From Streptomyces sp. JH14 (lineage in GTDB: Bacteria; Actinomycetota; Actinomycetes; Streptomycetales; Streptomycetaceae), in the NCBI RefSeq assembly GCF_029428675.1, contig NZ_JAJNEL010000001.1, positions 1,364,001 to 1,428,000 of the forward strand: DNA of 64,000 nucleotides, in the 5' to 3' direction. Both the position numbers and the translations under genes were made by a program. How positions within the stretch are numbered: the stretch's first letter is position 1; the number at the start of each line of letters is the position of its first letter. This document shows, piece after piece, positions 63,768-64,000 of this stretch. The notes under the pieces are model-generated. The model saw nothing but the letters and a program-made list of their open reading frames with translations, did no database searches and was not told the origin of the DNA.

Positions 63768-64000
63768 CCTGTCCCGCCTGCGGGGTCCTCGTCCATACAC
63801 AGTTCGCCTCGCCCGAACTCGTCGGTCCGATCGTCGAGGGCGGACTCGATCCGGCCGCCGATCCGGGATGGGCGGACTCGGGCGCGGAATCGCCCGCCGA
63901 GTACGCGCGCTGGGCAGGTCATCTGTGCGGTATGACCTGTCTGCGCATGGCACTGGGCACCGGCGCCCCGTCGCTGTTCGCCCTGCGCGACGGGGCGCTC
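63764..64000 (+). CDS. cysteine-containing protein, C39-peptidase-like start, truncated by the window edge
   Basis: 79 codons are visible from GTG 63764, which overlaps the aminotransferase stop. The opening MTCPACGVLVHT holds a CxxC pair, and AGHLCGMTCLRMAL resembles the CG-x2-C active-site helix of C39-type cysteine peptidases, a weak match. The function cannot be decided from this part. Coupling to the aminotransferase suggests a shared transcript. Confidence 0.6.
   Translation, partial: MTCPACGVLVHTQFASPELVGPIVEGGLDPAADPGWADSGAESPAEYARWAGHLCGMTCLRMALGTGAPSLFALRDGAL

Overview
This window is about 64 kb of core chromosome from a high-GC actinomycete, almost certainly Streptomyces or a very close relative. 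The evidence is the strong G/C bias at third codon positions, many GTG (and one TTG) starts, and a set of actinobacterial markers: RbpA, WhiA, OpcA, a SufR-led suf operon, a mycothiol-dependent isomerase-type protein, ctaA/ctaB, and DNA-damage promoters of the TTGTCA-N11-TASGGT type. I see no rRNA, tRNA, CRISPR array or phage. The only mobile-element trace is a 160-bp element with perfect 21-bp terminal inverted repeats at 48753-48912.

Layout. 1-7.6 kb: the end of a dapA-type gene meets dapD. Next come an MFS exporter divergent from an HxlR-peroxiredoxin fusion regulator, a TetR/SMR efflux pair, a membrane protein, a VOC protein and a secreted DUF3616-like protein. 7.7-14.3 kb: the Fe-S assembly operon sufR-B-D-Rieske-C-S-U-T (minus strand), with its repressor operator lying over the first promoter. 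14.4-20.5 kb: an ABC-2 exporter, the heme A/heme O synthase genes ctaA and ctaB on opposite strands, and small conserved proteins. 20.6-27.5 kb: a 33-bp tandem repeat, then the pentose-phosphate operon tkt-tal-zwf-opcA-pgl.

27.7-35.5 kb (minus): pgi with two bacterial-PH-domain membrane proteins, rbpA, secG and the glycolytic run gap-pgk-tpiA with hairpins between cistrons. 35.7-40.9 kb: uvrC-rapZ-yvcK-whiA, which links excision repair, GlmS-type regulation and sporulation control by tight overlaps. 41-48.5 kb: a putative DNA-binding protein, a Rieske lipoprotein, uvrA, two small hydrolase/isomerase-type proteins, and a terC-family gene under a yybP-ykoY (manganese) riboswitch. 48.7-54.7 kb: the small transposon-like element, two TerD-type proteins, uvrB and an MHYT-domain protein. 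54.9-64 kb: GDPD, ogt, an MFS exporter, pseudouridine catabolism (psuG-psuK) beside a uridine-kinase-like protein, a secreted cupin, and a second HxlR regulator divergent from an alanine-type aminotransferase. A cysteine-rich protein runs off the end.

The most informative regulatory signals are not genes. (i) uvrB, uvrC and ogt share a RecA-independent DNA-damage promoter whose -10 sits 6-7 nt before the start codon. (ii) At least fourteen genes have a -10-like hexamer exactly 6-8 nt before the start codon, predicting leaderless mRNAs. (iii) The terC leader contains a riboswitch whose 3' strand can pair either with its own P1 or with the Shine-Dalgarno sequence. (iv) Long inverted repeats sit over the promoters of the two efflux systems. 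Start codons were chosen from ribosome-binding sites, overlaps and these promoters, and were not verified by alignment.
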